DNA of 64,000 nucleotides, taken from contig CAWIZJ010000056.1 in NCBI GenBank assembly GCA_963840535.1, positions 124,001-188,000 on the forward strand. The letters are read 5' to 3'. Below are positions 19,267 to 29,153 of the stretch, piece by piece. Positions within the stretch are counted from its first letter, which is position 1. Every line of letters starts with the position of its first letter. Position numbers and translations under genes: made by a program. The DNA comes from VAZQ01 sp963840535 (GTDB lineage: Bacteria; Pseudomonadota; Alphaproteobacteria; Rhizobiales; Xanthobacteraceae). Below the pieces are notes generated by a model. The model saw only the letters and a program-made list of their open reading frames with translations, ran no database searches and was not told the origin of the DNA.

Positions 19267-19722
19267 TTGTCCGGGCAATCTTCCCCCTCTGCGCGGCCCG
19301 GCTCGACCGAGCAGGTCGAGGAGGGCAGCGTATTGGCGCCCAGGTTCGATGCCGAGGGGCTCGTCACCTGCGTGACGACCGACGCGGGCTCGAGCGAGGT
19401 CCTGATGGTCGCTCACATGAACGCCGAGGCGCTGCAGAAAACGATCGCCACCGGCGAGGCGTGGTACTTCAGCCGCTCGCGCCGTGCGCTCTGGCGCAAG
19501 GGCGAGAGCTCGGGTCACGTTCAACGCGTCGTCGAGATGCGCATCGATTGCGACCAGGATGCGGTCTGGATCCGGGTCGAGCAGCAGGGTCCCGGCGCAT
19601 GTCATACCGGCCGGCGCTCGTGCTTCTACCGGGCCGTGCCGATCGGGGAGACCGGCGCGGTCATGCTGGAGTTCCGGGACAGCGACCGGACCTTCGATCC
19701 GAAGATGGTCTACCGCGAGTAG
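19267..19722 (+). CDS. hisI: phosphoribosyl-AMP cyclohydrolase
   Basis: 151 residues starting at TTG. It opens the purine ring of PR-AMP in histidine biosynthesis. Visible are VLMVAHMNAEALQKT, the WYFSRSRRALWRKGESSGH active-site strand, the metal-binding IDCDQDAVWI, and the zinc ligands in ACHTGRRSCFYR. It is a single-domain enzyme without the HisE pyrophosphohydrolase part. The folE-hisI pairing is conserved in relatives. Confidence 0.95.
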   Translation: MSGQSSPSARPGSTEQVEEGSVLAPRFDAEGLVTCVTTDAGSSEVLMVAHMNAEALQKTIATGEAWYFSRSRRALWRKGESSGHVQRVVEMRIDCDQDAVWIRVEQQGPGACHTGRRSCFYRAVPIGETGAVMLEFRDSDRTFDPKMVYRE

Positions 19723-19745
19723 GCCAGCGAGCAGCCGCCTTCGGG

Positions 19746-20628
19746 CTACGCCATGCCCGCCGCCTTCGCCCGCGCCAGCAATCGTCTGGCGCGGTCGAGA
19801 TGCGGACGATCGTACATCACGCCGTCGATGCCGACCGCACCCTTTCCGGGATCGCTCTCGAAAGCGGCGATGACGGCGCGCGCCGCATCGATCGCCGCGG
19901 TGGTCGGCGTGAAGACCTCGTTGATCACCGGCACCTGCGCGGGATGGATCGCCATCTTGCCGGTGAACCCGTCACGGCGCGCCTCCCCGCACTCGCGGCG
20001 CAGGAGCTCGAGATTGCGGAAGTCGGCCACGATGGTGTCGATCGCCTGCACCTCGGCCGCCGCCGCGGCAGCGAGGCAGAGCGCCCGCGCCAGCCTGTAG
20101 GGGTCGAGGAAGCGCCCGTCCGCATCGCGGTTGGTCTCGGCGCCGAGCTCGGCCGAAAGGTCCTCGGCACCCCAGGTGAGCCCGAGCAGCCGGGCGCTCG
20201 CGCGGCGGTAGCTGCCGGCAACGAACAAGGCGGCGGCGGTCTCGGTCGCGATGGCGAGGATTCCGATGTGGCCATCGGGCAGGCCGGCAATCGCCTCGCG
20301 GGCGGAGAGCTTGGCGTCGGCGTGAACCACGCTGGCGCCGCCCTCCGCCTTCGGCAGCACAATGGCGTCGGGCCGCGCCGGCACTATCGCGTCGAGATCG
20401 TCATCGGTCAGTCCGGTGGCGAGGCCGTTGATGCGCACCAACAGGCGCGGGCGGGGATCGGGCACCGCTGCCTGTCTCGAGGAAATCCGCTGCGCTCTTG
20501 CGCGCGCCGATCTTGCGTTCCGTCGCTACCGAATCCTCGAGATCGAGGATCACCGCGTCGGCCCCGCTGCGCACCGCCTTGTCGAGCTTGCGGCCGTCGT
20601 CGGCGGGCACGAAGAGGAGCGAGCGCAT
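19746..20628 (-). CDS. HpcH/HpaI-family CoA ester lyase (frame break)
   Basis: Corrected length is about 294 residues. The TIM-barrel CoA lyase signatures are MRSLLFVPADDGRKLDKA at the start, GADAVILDLEDSV (metal/substrate region), RPRLLVRINGL, then LLGLTWGAEDLSAELGAETN and GFTGKMAIHPAQVPVIN near the end. This family cleaves malyl-CoA, beta-methylmalyl-CoA or citramalyl-CoA. The frame changes once near 20465, between ADFLET and the PDPRPRLL segment. It lies 51 bases downstream of a MaoC dehydratase, the partner expected for hydration followed by C-C cleavage of an unsaturated CoA ester. Confidence 0.82.
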
Positions 20629-20679
20629 GGCCTTCCTTTCGTCGGCTCCCGCCTCGACCAGCGGGCAGGGAGCGGCTTC

Positions 20680-21165
20680 TCACTTCGGTCGCATGCGCAT
20701 GAAGACCTGGCGGCGGCATTCGGCGACCAGCTTGTCGTTCTGGTTATAGGCACGGTGATGGAACTCGACGATGCCGGCGCCCGGACGCGAAGTCGACTCG
20801 CGCTTGCTGATCACCTCGGTGGTGCAATGGACGGTATCGTCCTCGAACAGCGGGTGGGGGAATTTCACCTCGGTCATGCCGAGGTTGGCGATGGTGGTGC
20901 CGACCGACAGGTCGTTGACCATGATGCCGATCATCAGGCCGAGCGTGAACAGCGAGTTCATCAGCGGCTGCCCCCATTCGGTTTCCTGCTCGCAGAAATG
21001 CCGATCGATGTGCAGCGGCTGCGGATTGAGCGTCATGTTGGAGAACAGCATGTTGTCCATCTGCGTGACCGTGCGCGTGAGCGGATGCTCGTAGAGGTGG
21101 CCGACCACGAAATCGTCATAGTAGAGGCCGCCGCGCTTGTGGCGGACCACGGCGTCTCGGGCCAT
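20680..21165 (-). CDS. MaoC family dehydratase
   Basis: 161 residues from the ATG at 21165, which has GGGAGAC upstream. It is a hot-dog-fold hydratase with the MaoC pattern NPQPLHIDRHFCEQ, where Asp and His act on the enoyl-CoA, followed by GQPLMNSLFTLGLMIG. It is the first gene of a leftward pair with the CoA ester lyase. Together they could hydrate an enoyl-CoA such as mesaconyl-CoA and cleave the product; the actual substrate is inference. Confidence 0.85.
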   Translation of the reverse strand: MARDAVVRHKRGGLYYDDFVVGHLYEHPLTRTVTQMDNMLFSNMTLNPQPLHIDRHFCEQETEWGQPLMNSLFTLGLMIGIMVNDLSVGTTIANLGMTEVKFPHPLFEDDTVHCTTEVISKRESTSRPGAGIVEFHHRAYNQNDKLVAECRRQVFMRMRPK

Positions 21166-21565
21166 CGGGCGTCTCCCATGAGTGTGCGTCAACTCTCGTT
21201 TACCACATTCGGCAACTCCCGGACGAGAGCCGGAAGATGAACGTCGCCGTGCCCGGGTGCGCGCTTGCCAATTTCGGCAAGCGAACCGGCGTTTCCGCGT
21301 GGAGAATCAATTCACCGGTGCCGCTGACAACGTCCGTTATCGGGCCAAACCCGGAGAACATTTGCTCACTTCGAGGGCTTACGGATTTGCCTCGGTGCGC
21401 GACGCAGCCTGTGAGGGGCGGCATCCGACGCCAGGACCCGCGTCGGCATGATACGGCTCGGCGCTCTGCGTTCCAATAACAACGAAATTGATGTTCAATG
21501 TGATGCGCGCGTGGGCGACCCTTTGGCCTAATTGATAGGATTTCGAGCAAGGATAAGGGCAGGCC
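21166..21565 (+). promoter_or_regulatory. upstream region of the cytochrome P450 gene
   Basis: No gene is seen. The 3' part (21470-21550) becomes AT-rich (AACAACGAAATTGATGTTCA and TAATTGATAGGATTT), in contrast to the GC-rich flank, and would serve as the P450 promoter. AAGGATAAGGGCAGG precedes the start. No clear operator repeat was found. Confidence 0.35.
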
Positions 21566-22776
21566 ATGACGCTGCGGGCTGATTTCACGAGCCAGGAGTA
21601 TTTCCGCAACCCAGCCGCCGGGATCGAGAGGCTAAGGGCGATGGGGCCGGTCGTTGAGGTCTACTTCCCGATGGTCGGCAAGGTCTGGATCACGACGACG
21701 CACGGGTTGGCCGGGCGCGTGCTCAAGGACAGCGAGACTTTCACCACACGCAAGGACGGCGTCATTGCCGGGCTTCGATGGAGGATGCCAGGAGTGATCC
21801 GCGCGATCGCCGATAACATGCTGACGATGGACGAGCCAGACCACACCCGGCTACGGGGGATCGTGGATGAAGCCTTTCGTCGCCGCGCGATCCTCGACAT
21901 GGAGCCGCGCATCCTTGCCATCGCCGACGGGCTTGCCGACGAGCTGTTTGCGGAAGCGAGCCCTGCCGACATCGTCGACCGATATGCGCGCAGGTTGCCG
22001 CTGTCGGTGATCTGCGAATTGCTGGGCTTGCCGCAGGCGGACCGGCCGAAGTTCATAGCCTGGACGAACGGCTTCGCACGCCTCACGGGCGTCATCGGGC
22101 TCCTAGGCCTCATTCCGGGTATGGTGGGGATGAAACGCTACCTCGAGGAGCGGCTCGAGGCGGCGCGCGAGCAGGGCGGCGAGGGGTTGATTGCAGAGCT
22201 TGTCCGCGTCGAGAAGGAAGGTGGACATATCCATGCCCGCGAAATGGTGGCTATGGCTTTTTTGCTGCTGGAAGCGGGCACCGAGACTACGACGCACCTG
22301 ATCAGTGGCTCTGTATACGAACTGATGAGAAAGTCCGGAGCTCCGCGACTGGCTTGCGGAGGACTGGGGCCGTGCCAATCTGGCGATCGAGGAGTTTCTT
22401 CGGTTCGTCTCGCCGGTGCAGTTTTCCAAGCCGCGCTTTATTCGAAAGGACGTGGACCTTGGCGGCGTTCGGGTGCGGAAAGGCGAGAAGATCATGGCCA
22501 TGCTGGCGGCCGCCAACATGGACCCGGACGCGAATGAGCACCCTGAACGGCTCGATCTCGAAAGGGCGCCCAATCACCATCTCGCCTTCGGAACGGGCAT
22601 CCATTTTTGCCTTGGCCACCAGCTTGCGCGCATCGAAGGCAAATGCGCGCTTCAAGCATTGTTCAGGCGCTGGCCGAAACTTGAAATGGCCGTTGCGGAA
22701 GTCGGAGATCCGATGGCGGGAACGACCAGGTCTCAGGGCGGTTGCAAGTTTGCCCGTGGTGGAAGGGCCTCAATGA
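21566..22776 (+). CDS. cytochrome P450 (two frame breaks)
   Basis: About 403 residues after correction. P450 landmarks in order: TMDEPDHTRLRGIVDEAF (C-helix), the oxygen-activating I-helix LLLEAGTETTTHL, the ExxR helix EEFLRF, and the haem-binding loop FGTGIHFCLGHQLAR with the axial Cys. The frame changes near 22341 (after MRKSGA) and near 22693, after which the usual ending RWRERPGLRAVASLPV is read. It is soluble, with no membrane anchor, so it needs separate redox partners; none are adjacent. Start is set by the spacing from AAGGATAAGGGCAGG. It opens a block of catabolic genes. Confidence 0.83.
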
Positions 22777-22988
22777 CCGCCTATCTTCACAGGGTTGCGT
22801 CGAGTCGCCTGAGCGCAGCGAGATCGACGCTTCGCGATCGTAACTGTTGCATCCGGTAACGTCTCGCTTCAACCTGGTGTCTCTTTGAATCCGAAGTTCG
22901 CAAGCTCGCAGTACGATCTGATGCGAGCTTCGGGTTCGGGGCACTAGCGCAACTTCGAATGAGCGGGCGCGAGCGAACGGGAACGTCA

Positions 22989-23799
22989 ATGGCTGACAAA
23001 GTGACCATCCCTGCGCTGCACCAGATGAAGCGCGAGGGTCGAAAGTGCGTCGGCGTGGTGGCGTGGGACTGCGAGATCGCGCGCATCGCGGATCGGGCCG
23101 GCGTCGACATCGTGTCGGTGGGGGATTCGGTCGGCGTCAACCTCTGGGGCCATTCCGGTCCGCTCGAGGTGACCCTTGACGAGATGCTGGTGGTCTGCAA
23201 AGCGGTCCGCCGCGGGGTCGCGCGCGCTCTGGTGAGCTGTGACTTTCCGTTCGGACCGCTGCAGCAGGGCACCGACAGCGCGTTGCGCGCCGCCATCCGG
23301 CTGGTCAAGGAAGGCGGCGCCGACATGATCAAGCTCGACGGCGCGGCCGAATTTCCGGATGCGGTCAGTGCGCTGGTGCGGGCCGGCATTCCGGTGTTCG
23401 CACAGTTCGGCATCACGCCGCAGACCGCGCTGCAATACGGCATTCCCTACGGCGCGCAGTCCGCACCCACCGCCCTGGTGCCGCCGGCGGTGACGACGAA
23501 GCTGGTCGCGCAGGCAAAGCTTCTGGAGGAGGCGGGCGCCTCGCTCATCGATTTCACCAATTCCGGACCGGTGGCTGGCGCGGCAGTGGTCGGCGCGGTC
23601 GCGATCCCGGTGCTCGGTGGTTTCGGCGGCGGTCCATGGCTCGATGGCCGGATCCGCATGGCGCATGCCGCCATCGGCTACGCGCGAAAGATGGATCGAC
23701 TCCAAGACCCAGACCTACGCCAACGTTGCCAGGATCAGCCTCGATGCCTTCACCGCGCTGATCGCCGACGTTCGCGCCGGCCGCCAGATCAAGGGATGA
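22989..23799 (+). CDS. PanB-like ketopantoate hydroxymethyltransferase paralog (frame break)
   Basis: About 269 residues. The fold of 3-methyl-2-oxobutanoate hydroxymethyltransferase is recognisable: VSVGDSVGVNLWGHSGPLEV (metal Asp46), SCDFPFG (Asp85), MIKLDG (Asp117 where E. coli PanB has Glu114) and GITPQT. Where PanB has the catalytic Glu181 in LECVP, this protein reads IDFTNSGP, so the base is missing. Sitting between a P450 and a hydrolase rather than beside panC, it is unlikely to serve pantothenate synthesis. The frame changes near 23688 before WIDSKTQTYANVAR. ATG at 22989 follows directly on the usual MxDKVTIP-type start. Confidence 0.7.
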
Positions 23800-23822
23800 T
23801 TGGCACATCGGGGCGCGGGAAC

Positions 23823-24679
23823 ATGGCGACGGCCACCATCGACGGCATCGTGACCCGCTACGAGGTGGTGGGCTCGGGGCCGCCGCTCCTGATGTACGCG
23901 CCCGGCGGATTCAACGCCGTCGTCGAGACATGGTCGACGCTCGGCGATCTATGCCAGCATCAGGCTCCTCGACGCACTTGCCGGAGAGATACACCTGCAT
24001 TCTGTTCGACCGGCGCGAATGCGGGCGTTCCGGGCGGGCGGGTCGAGCGCGTGACCTGGGGGCATTACGTCGCGCAAGGGAAGGGCCTGCTGGATCATCT
24101 CGGCATCGCGCGCGCCCACATCATGGGCGGCTGCATGGGGTGCTGCCCGGCTCTGGCATTCGCCGTCGCACATCCGCAGGCGACGCTGAGCATGGTGTTG
24201 ATCTGGCCGGTGGGGGGTGCCAGGTACCGCATCAGCAGCCACCAGCGTTTCGCCGAGCATCTGGCATTCGTGCAGCAGAACGGCCTCCAGGCGGTGTGTC
24301 GCACTGGCCGCGGAACGGCAAGCCGTTCGGCGCCGATCCTCGCGGCGGGCCATGGGCTTCGGTCATCAAGGCCGATCCCGCCTTCGCCGCGCTCTTCGCC
24401 GGACAGAACGTCGATGGGTACAAGCTGATCGTGACCGGCATGGCGCGGAGCCTGTTCGATCGCGACACCGCGCCGGGCGCCGAGCCCGAGGATCTGCTGC
24501 GCCTCGACATCCCGGCGCTGATCGTTCCCGGCCGCGATGCCGCGCATGCGACGTCGGCCGCACGCTATCTCGAGGAATGCCTGCCGCGCTCGCAGTACTG
24601 GGACGTCCCCGTCGCCGAGCAGACCGAGGCGACCGCGCCGGCGCGGATCATGGAGTTTCTCGATGCCGCGCCAACGATA
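23823..24679 (+). CDS. alpha/beta hydrolase (several frame breaks)
   Basis: It opens 23 bases after the PanB-like gene. N-terminal TRYEVVGSGPPLLMYAPGGF is the oxyanion-hole strand, CILFDRRECGRSG follows in a second frame, then LDHLGIARAHIMGGCMGCCP, where the nucleophile-elbow position reads GGCMGC, i.e. Cys instead of the usual Ser. The lid and C-terminal part (GYKLIVTGMARSLFD, LDIPALIVPGRDAAHATSA, AEQTEATAPARIMEFL) is in yet another frame. At least three breaks (about 23945, 24020 and 24330) are needed. The 3' end near 24679 is inferred from a TAG one frame over. A hydrolase of C-C or ester bonds of ring-cleavage products is plausible. Confidence 0.6.
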
Positions 24680-24723
24680 GACCACGGGTCGAAGACCGAT
24701 CACGCGTCCAGGCGCGTAGTCCG

Positions 24724-24885
24724 CTACGTATCGTCCCCGATCCCGCGCGCCATGCGGCGGAACGCGGCAATCGGCGGATGCGCTCCTCGAACGAGAATGA
24801 ATCTCTTCGGTGCGACGCTGCCGTCCTTCAGCGCCTGGTTGTTGCCCTGGGTGCGCGTGACGGCCTTCAGCTGCAGACGGACATC
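24724..24885 (-). pseudogene. relic of a 4,5-dihydroxyphthalate decarboxylase-like protein
   Basis: Just downstream of the Rieske oxygenase on the same strand, about 50 codons read LQLKAVTRTQGNNQALKDGS and end with AAFRRMARGIGDDT-stop. The first motif and the AFRRM element with its spacing match the N-terminus of the Pht5-like decarboxylase / substrate-binding-fold family. The expected continuation (an FDVCEMA-type segment) is absent in all frames, and no proper start codon is in frame. This is a 5' fragment of a catabolic gene lost by deletion. Confidence 0.45.
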
Positions 24886-24891
24886 GGGCCG

Positions 24892-26183
24892 TCACACCGT
24901 TGTCTGCGCCACTCCCGGACGGCTGGTGAGCGCTTCCCTGGCGGCGTCCTTGAACGCCTGGTCCGGCGGCAGCACCACCGACGACCGAGCGCACCCGATG
25001 GTGGGCGGGATCGACGCCCGGCGGCGTGACGCCTTTCTCCGCCAGCGCCCTGGCCGCCCGCATCAGTCGGTGCCGTGCCATGATGATGCCGTTGTCGGTG
25101 GAGACCAGGTTCTCCTTGGTGCGATCGCAGATCGGACCCATGCTCTCCTGCAGCGAGGCGTCCTGGATGGCGAAACCGGCCACTCCGCTGAACGTCCTGC
25201 CCGCCTTCTGCGCCGCGCGATCGATCAGATAGTCGTTGTCCTTGTTGGCGAGCGGCCGATAGGTCCCCGGGACGTACTTGCAGTGCACGCCGGCGCCGTC
25301 ACGCATGGCATCGACCTCGCGGCCGGGTGAGCGCCCGCACCGGATGGAAGTCGTAGCTCCAGGTCCAGCAGCTCTCGTCGTCGATCGGGATCCAGAAATG
25401 GCCGTGGAGCGGGTGATCGCCGCGCGGCGGGATCATCGTGAACGAGGGCATCACCCACGGCGTGACGCGCCAATAGTAGTTGCCGTTCTCCGCGTTGCGC
25501 CGCGCGCCGATGAAGAGGCCGCCAGGCTGCTCCACGACCTCGAAATATGGCTGCATGTCGGAGAGATTGTACTGATTGCCCCTGGCGCCCTTGAACAGCG
25601 GGTCGGATCCGAGATCGCCCCGGTGCAGAAACGAGACGTGACTCGAATCGATGCCGCCCTCCATGGCCTGCAGCCAGTTGCATTCCTGCAGGCGCTTGGA
25701 GATGAAGCATCTGGTCGGCGGGAACAGTAGATGAATTCCCATTCCGGCAGCGGCGGCTGCTCGCTCGGATGGGCCCATATAGGTCCACAGCAGCGGGCCG
25801 CGCTTCACCAGCGGGTAGGACTTGAGCTTGATCTTCCTGCAGAAGCCGCTCTCCACCGGCTCCGACGGCAGCTCGACGCACTGGCCGGTCACGTCGTATT
25901 TCCAGCCGTGATACGGGCAGCGCAGGCCGCCTCCTCGTTGCGGCCGAACCACAGCGAGACCCCGCGATGGGCGCAGAATTCGTCGATCAACCGTACTTGC
26001 CGTGACTGTCGCGGAAGGCGATGAGCCGCTCCGACAGCAGCTTCACCCGCACCGGCGGGCAGTCGTTCTCCGGCCAGCTCCTCCGTCGAGCAGCGCCGGC
26101 AGCCAGTAGGCGCGGAACAGCTGGCCCATGGCCGTGCCCGGGCCGGTTTGCGTCAGCAGCTCGTTCTGTTCTTTCCTCAGCAT
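24892..26183 (-). CDS. Rieske non-haem iron oxygenase alpha subunit, phthalate-dioxygenase-like (several frame breaks)
   Basis: Corrected length is about 430 residues. From the ATG at 26183 it reads MLRKEQNELLTQTGPGTAMG, then VRVKLLSERLIAFRDSHGKY. The Rieske cluster ligands follow as CAHRG (CxH) and CPYHGWKYD (CxxH). The catalytic domain has NWLQAMEGGIDSSHVSFLHR, carrying the iron ligands D and H. The C-terminus includes SLQESMGPICDRTKENLVST and ends GVAQTTV. At least four frame changes (near 26075, 25975, 25930, 25310 and 24985) are needed. The enzyme would hydroxylate or demethylate an aromatic acid using electrons from a separate reductase, which is not seen nearby. Confidence 0.75.
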
Positions 26184-26312
26184 GGATCCAATCCAGATCG
26201 CGCGTGGCTGCGGAAGCGCTGATGCGCCGGACGCGCGAACCAGGCTCCGGCGAACAGGGTAGGCGTTTGACCATCGGCCGGCAAGCCGCGTGGTTGCCTC
26301 GCGCGTCGTGCC

Positions 26313-26612
26313 TCAGCAGCATCCGATCCGATCTCCTCGATCGCCGCCAATGCGCGCTTTCATGAAGGCCGGCGGCAGATCGTCTGCGGCCACCTCCGCC
26401 ACCGGCTTGAACAGCTTGAATTGGTGGCGGCTGTCGCTCCCGCTCCAGAACGCGACCACGGTCTCGAGCGGCGGGCAGCCGGGCAGCCCGCACGACACCT
26501 CCGCTACCAGGATGGCGGCGTCGGCGGGAAGCTTGAAGCGCGCGCGCGTCCACTCCGCACCTGCTCGAGCGCCGCCGCATGTTCGGGGTGCTAGGTCGGC
26601 GAGATACGTGCA
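26313..26612 (-). CDS. small conserved protein upstream of the Rieske oxygenase
   Basis: About 100 codons on the complement. The clearest part is FKLPADAAILVAEVSCGLPG, CPPLETVVAFWSGSD and HQFKLFKPVAEVAADDLPP, ending with a vicinal Cys pair (RIGCC). The N-terminal 25 residues are in a different frame, so the start is uncertain. The repeated cysteines suggest metal binding. Position 130 bases ahead of the oxygenase suggests it belongs to the same leftward unit. No function is recognised. Confidence 0.45.
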   Translation of the reverse strand, partial: CTYLADLAPRTCGGARAGAEWTRARFKLPADAAILVAEVSCGLPGCPPLETVVAFWSGSDSRHQFKLFKPVAEVAADDLPPAFMKARIGGDRGDRIGCC

Positions 26613-26763
26613 TGACGAGGTCGGGTCGAGTTCCTCGCTGGACCAACATCGCACATCGTGGCGCGCAGTGTCGGGTCTCGCGAAGCGGGTCGCACCCCAA
26701 CCTACCCGGCCCTCATCTCGGTGCATCCGCTGCATTCGGCTGCAGTCTCGAGGAGGTTTCCTG

Positions 26764-27876
26764 GTGGTGGAAAAGGTGCTGGCGGCGGTGCGGACGGGCC
26801 CGGGCAGGACCGAGATCCGCGAATATCCGATGCCGGAGATTCCCGACGATGCCGCATTGATGAAGATGGAGGTCGCCGGCATCTGCGGAACCGACGTCAA
26901 GCTGTACAAGACGCCGCCGACCAGGGCGCCGGTGATCATGGGCCACGAGAACATCGGCACCATCGCCAAGGCCGGGCGCGAAGTTCACGCGGCGCAAGGG
27001 TTTCACGGAGGGCGACCTGGTGTTCGTCGAGCACTATGTCGCCTGCGGCAAGTGCGAGTGGTGCCATCTCGGCCAGTACCGCCACTGCGAGAATACCGAC
27101 TGGCGCCATAACCCCGACGCAATCCGCTACGGCTACACCTCGGCCGAGAAGGCTCCCCACCTGTGGGGCGGTTTTGCCCAATATGTCTATCTGCCCTGGA
27201 ACGCGGTGGTGCACCGGGTGCCCGAGCGGGGTCACGCCGGAGCTGGCCGGGCTGGTGACGCCGATGGCGAACGGCGTCGAATGGTCGCTGTTCGACGGCG
27301 GCGTGGGCTACGACTCCACGGTGCTGATCCAGGGGCCCGGCCAGCAGGGCCTGTCGCAGACGGTGATTTGCAAGCAGGCGGGCGCCTCGCTGATCATCGT
27401 CACCGGCACGTCCAGGGATCGGCGCGCGCCTGGAGGTCGCCAGGACGCTCGGCGCCGATCACGTGATCGACGTCGGCCGTGAGGACCCGCTGGCGCGCAT
27501 CATGGAGATCACCGGCGGCAGGGGGGTTGACGTGGCGCTCGATTGCACCGCGGGCGCCGGGACCATTCCGATCCTGCTCGGCGTGGAGGCGCTCAAGCGC
27601 AAGGGCGGGACCATCGTGATCCAGGGCGAGATGGCGGAGTTCCCCAATTTTCCGGTCGGCCGCATCACGGTGAAATTCATCACCATCAAGAGCGCGCGCG
27701 GCCACAGCTTCAAGGCCTGCGAGCTGGCGCTGGCGCAGCTCGCATCCAAGCGGTTTCCGCTGGAGAAGATCACCACCCACAGGTTCGGACTGAACGACGT
27801 CGATCTGGCCATCCGCTCGGTCGGCGGCGAGGGCGTGCCGGACGTGATCCACGCCTCGCTGATGCCGTGGATGTAG
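26764..27876 (+). CDS. zinc-dependent alcohol dehydrogenase family protein (three frame breaks)
   Basis: About 370 residues, starting at GTG 26764 (or 26767). MDR-family landmarks: catalytic zinc ligands in GICGTDVKLY and IMGHENIG, and structural zinc cysteines in CGKCEWCHLGQYRHC. The Rossmann loop QGPGQQGLSQ and the C-terminal lobe (ADHVIDVGREDPLARIMEIT onward) are also present. The frame changes near 26995, 27235 and 27430, each beside a G/C run. It oxidises an alcohol or reduces an aldehyde with NAD(P). It lies between the Rieske and flavin monooxygenase genes and so probably handles an intermediate of the same pathway. Confidence 0.77.
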
Positions 27877-27961
27877 GTCTTGCCGGTGGATAAGGATTCG
27901 TAGGCTGGGTCGAGCCTTTGGATCCAGCGGATGTCGGGTCTCGCAAGCGCTCGACCCCGAC

Positions 27962-29137
27962 CTACGAGCTCTGCGCCACCGGCTCGAGGGTGGCGTCATG
28001 CGCGAAGATCCAGTCGCGCGATAGCGGCGGCGGGGCGGGGTTTCTGCGGTTGTTGCGGAACTGCTCGCGGGCCTGCAGCTGCACGCGGCTCGGCGCGCGG
28101 CCGGCGTTCGGCCTCGTAGCCGGCAAGTGCCTCGATCGGATCCTCGTGCCGCGCCAGGTTGCGCGCCAGCGTCACAGGCGTCCTCGAGCGTGATGGCGGC
28201 TCCTTGCGCCAGCGTCGGCATCATCGGGTGGGCGGCGTCGCCGAGCAGCGTGACGCGGCCGCGCGTCCAGCGGGGCAGCGGATCGCGGTCGCGAATGCCC
28301 CACTTGAAGCACTGCTCGACGTGGCCGAGCATCTCCAGCAACGCCTCGTTCCAGCCGCAGTAGCCGGCGACGAGCTCGGCAAGGCTGCTCGGCACCGACC
28401 ACGATTCCTCGATCCATTGCTCGGAAACGTGGCCGGCGAAGATGTTGTAGAGCTCGCCGCCGCGGATCGGATAGCAGATGACGTGACCATCGGGGCCGAT
28501 CCAGCCCACGTATTCGTCGCGGCCGATCTCGACCGATCTGTCGGCGCCGATCCTGGTCGGGACGCAGTCGATCGGCACGATGCAGCGCCAGGCCATTTGC
28601 CCGGTGAAGCGGGCTGGCTGGACCCCGAACAGGCTTTCCCGCACCGCCGAATTGATGCCATCGGCACCGACCACGATGTCGGCTTCGACCTCGAGCTCCG
28701 TCGGAGAACGTCGCGACCGCCGCGCCGTCGACCGACGCGGTGCCGGTGCAGCGCCTGTCGAGGTGGATCGCGCTCGCCGGCAGTCGCTCCTGCAGCAGCC
28801 GATGCACGTCGGCGCGATGGGCGGTGAGATAGGGCGCGCCGAATTGCGCCGTCGAGACCGCCTTGAGCGGCTCGCGAAAGCGCAGGCGGGCGTCGGCGGC
28901 GGCGACCGACACGATGTTGGTCGGCTCGCACGCAAGCGGCCGCAGCTCGCGCTCGATGCCGAGCGCACGCAGCACCTTGACCGCGTTGGGTGCGAGCTGC
29001 AGCCCGGCGCCGACCTCGCCGAGATCGGGAGCGCGCTCGTAGATGTCGACCTCGAAGCCGCATGCCCGCAACGCGCCGGCCGCCGCCAACCCGCCGATAC
29101 CCGCTCCCACCACGACGATGCGAGCTCTCCTTCTCAT
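27962..29137 (-). CDS. FAD-dependent monooxygenase, salicylate/3-hydroxybenzoate hydroxylase-like (frame breaks)
   Basis: About 391 residues after correction. The FAD dinucleotide fold is at the N-terminus (RIVVVGAGIGGLAAAGAL), the DG motif is VVGADGINSAVRESLFG, and the second FAD motif is VTLLGDAAHPMMPTLAQGA. The C-terminus reads RNNRRNPAPPPLSRDWIF and DATLEPVAQSS-stop. Frame changes are needed near 28695 and two or three times between 28180 and 28080. Enzymes of this class hydroxylate aromatic acids using NAD(P)H. The end of the gene is 16 bases from the start codon region of nadK's downstream neighbour, with both transcribed leftward after nadK. Confidence 0.8.
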
Positions 29138-29153
29138 CTGGATCGCTTTCGGC

